Positions 56,431 to 57,941 of a stretch of DNA of 57,941 bases are shown piece by piece (the first letter of the stretch is position 1; every line of letters begins with the position of its first letter). The stretch is from NCBI GenBank assembly GCA_900317475.1, contig ONGY01000008.1:1-57941 (forward strand), in the 5' to 3' direction. The notes under the pieces are model-generated. The model was not told where the DNA came from. It worked only from the letters and a program-made list of their open reading frames with translations, and did no database searches. Made by a program: the position numbers and the translations under genes. This stretch comes from an uncultured Lachnospiraceae bacterium. Lineage in GTDB: Bacteria; Bacillota; Clostridia; Lachnospirales; Lachnospiraceae.

Positions 56431-57903
56431 ATGGCTAAGACAATGATGAGAGGGAAAGACCCGGATGCCATTTACGATGCTCGTACACTCGGGCCCGCGA
56501 AGATGACCATCCTTGGTCTGCAGCACATGTTTGCTATGTTCGGCGCTACGGTTCTGGTACCGCTGTTGACCGGACTCTCCGTTTCCACGACACTTTTGTT
56601 CGCCGGACTCGGAACACTTCTTTTCCACCTGATCACGAAGAAAAAGGTTCCTGCATTCCTCGGATCGAGTTTTGCTTTCCTCGGCGGTTATGCAGCGATT
56701 GCACCGCTCATCAATGGTGAGCCGAACCCCGACCTTCCGTATGCATGCTTCGGCGTTGCCTGCGCAGGTCTTGTCTATCTGGTTCTGGCCGGACTTTTCA
56801 AGGCTTTTGGCTCGAACAAGGTCATGCGCTACTTCCCGCCGGTTGTCACGGGACCGATCATCATCGCAATTGGCCTTAATCTTTCAGCATCGGCACTCAA
56901 CAACATTTTCCAGGCAGGCACGGATGATGCAGGCAGCCATTACCTCGCCAATCCGCATACCTGGTGGATCGCCCTTGTTGCAATCGTCATCGTCGTTGTC
57001 TGCAACATCTGGGGCAAGGGAATGGTCAAAATCATCCCGATCCTGCTCGGCGTCATTGGTTCTTATCTCTGCGCGATCATCTATGATCGTGCCATCGGCG
57101 GCGGTTTCATCCAGTGGCAGACGGTGAAGGATGCTGCGTGGATCGGCTTCCCGATTCAGTACAAGAGCACCGTATTCTCGATCTTCGGTGCAGATTTTGA
57201 CGGCGGCAAGCTTGCAGCGGCGGTCATCACGATCGTCCCGATCGCATTCGCTACCATGATGGAACATATCGGTGATATTTCCGCCATCAGCTCCACGACT
57301 GGCATCAACTATATTCAGGATCCGGGCCTTGACAGAACCCTGACCGGCGACGGCCTTGCGACCACCGTGGCATCGATCTTCGGCGCACCGGCGAATACGA
57401 CGTACGGCGAGAACACCGGCGTTCTGACCCTGACCAAGGTCTATGATCCGGCAGTCATCCGGCTTGCGGCATTCTTCGCGGTCATCCTCAGCTTCTGCCC
57501 GAAGTTTGCGGCGATCATTGAGATTATGCCTTCCGAGGTAATCGGAGGCATTTCGCTTGTCCTGTACGGCATGATTTCGGCGGTCGGTGTCCGCAACCTC
57601 GTTGAGACCCACTGCGATTTCTCGAAGAGCCGCAATGTCCTGATTGCAGCCCTCATCCTGGTTCTTTCCATCGGTATTTCGAACAGCACGATGGGTGCCA
57701 TCGACATCCCGGTCGGCTCCACGGTCATCAGCTTCTCCGGTCTTGCAACCGGTTCCCTCGTCGGTATTATCCTGAACGCAATTCTTCCCGGCAAGGATTA
57801 TATCTTTGACGAGGGCGAGCCGAATCATACCGGTGTCGATCTTGAGATCGCACAGGGCGAAAACTTCTCCGATGAGAAGGCTGCAAAAAAGGCAAAGAAC
57901 TGA
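56431..57903 (+). CDS. uraA: Uracil/xanthine permease (NCS2 family)
   Basis: Nucleobase:proton symporter of 490 residues with about 14 spans. NCS2 motifs: 'GLQHMFAMFGATVLVPLL', 'GSSFAFLGGYAAI', 'RYFPPVVTGPIIIAIGLNLS', 'ATMMEHIGDISAISSTTG' with the substrate-binding Glu, and 'NTTYGENTGVLTLTKVYDP' with the second Glu. The sequence is closest to the uracil (UraA/PyrP) branch, though xanthine cannot be ruled out. The cytoplasmic tail is charged. The start at ATG 56431 follows GAGGAGGAG. Attenuation in the leader fits control by nucleobase supply. Complete. Confidence 0.93.
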   Translation: MAKTMMRGKDPDAIYDARTLGPAKMTILGLQHMFAMFGATVLVPLLTGLSVSTTLLFAGLGTLLFHLITKKKVPAFLGSSFAFLGGYAAIAPLINGEPNPDLPYACFGVACAGLVYLVLAGLFKAFGSNKVMRYFPPVVTGPIIIAIGLNLSASALNNIFQAGTDDAGSHYLANPHTWWIALVAIVIVVVCNIWGKGMVKIIPILLGVIGSYLCAIIYDRAIGGGFIQWQTVKDAAWIGFPIQYKSTVFSIFGADFDGGKLAAAVITIVPIAFATMMEHIGDISAISSTTGINYIQDPGLDRTLTGDGLATTVASIFGAPANTTYGENTGVLTLTKVYDPAVIRLAAFFAVILSFCPKFAAIIEIMPSEVIGGISLVLYGMISAVGVRNLVETHCDFSKSRNVLIAALILVLSIGISNSTMGAIDIPVGSTVISFSGLATGSLVGIILNAILPGKDYIFDEGEPNHTGVDLEIAQGENFSDEKAAKKAKN

Positions 57904-57941
57904 AGAAAGTACAGGGAGGCAGAAAACTGTCTTACAAAAAG

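Noticed and set aside
57914-57941. Start of a next gene after the permease
   Set aside because: GGGAGG is followed seven bases later only by CTG, and the window ends after five codons; too little to call.

Overview
The window (57.9 kb, about 55% GC) looks like a chromosomal segment of an anaerobic Clostridia species, most likely Lachnospiraceae-like. The grounds are a ClpC with an unlinked GntR regulator upstream, a one-chain PurL, the HIS6-type HisA, GlnRS, UPF0735 ACT protein beside homoserine dehydrogenase, an ATPase-less LplB/YtcP-type sugar transporter, and several short families typical of that group (DUF6171, DUF6062, YerC-like TrpR). No phage, plasmid, insertion sequence or CRISPR array was recognised. 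Most genes lie on the + strand.

Layout. 0-5.3 kb: GntR regulator, clpC, a small unknown protein, radA. 5.6-12.9 kb: a glycan-use locus (two permeases, a lipoprotein binding protein, a broken GH2 glycosidase, a LacI regulator). 12.9-14.6 kb: tRNA-Trp with upstream short repeats, then an M24 aminopeptidase. 14.9-18.3 kb: a secreted NEW3-type protein with an ABC-2 ATPase and permease. 18.3-21.4 kb (- strand): a TPR-like protein, a GH125 mannosidase relic on the + strand, and a VanZ / InlB-repeat / beta-propeller fusion. 22.1-30.8 kb: purL, carA, carB (glutamine-dependent nucleotide synthesis), with a triplicated 25-bp hairpin repeat between carA and carB. 30.9-35.8 kb: a broken GH51 arabinofuranosidase, DUF6171, YbaK-type deacylase, queH, and a broken argS. 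35.9-39.2 kb: cobO-like, dapA, dapB, hisA. 39.5-46.3 kb: cspA, YerC-like regulator, YfhO-type membrane protein, ACT protein, hom, aspartate kinase. 46.6-57.9 kb: two unknown membrane proteins, guaB, glnS, MocR regulator, DUF6062 protein, a TetR regulator, an Ala/Glu-rich membrane-anchored protein and a uracil/xanthine permease with a probable attenuator.

Biosynthetic logic: hom, aspartate kinase, dapA and dapB cover the aspartate family. purL, guaB, carA/carB and the nucleobase permease cover purine and pyrimidine supply. argS, glnS, queH, the YbaK protein and tRNA-Trp serve translation.

The most striking feature is that four otherwise well-preserved genes (GH2, carB, GH51, argS) each lack an internal block estimated at 30 to about 120 bp and change reading frame exactly there; a fifth (GH125) survives only as a C-terminal fragment with an internal gap. 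carB and especially argS are normally needed for growth, so this is either an assembly/consensus artefact or a real deletion process. I did not find a clearly new defence or mobile system. The best novelty candidates are the VanZ fusion, the carA-carB repeat and the deletion pattern itself.
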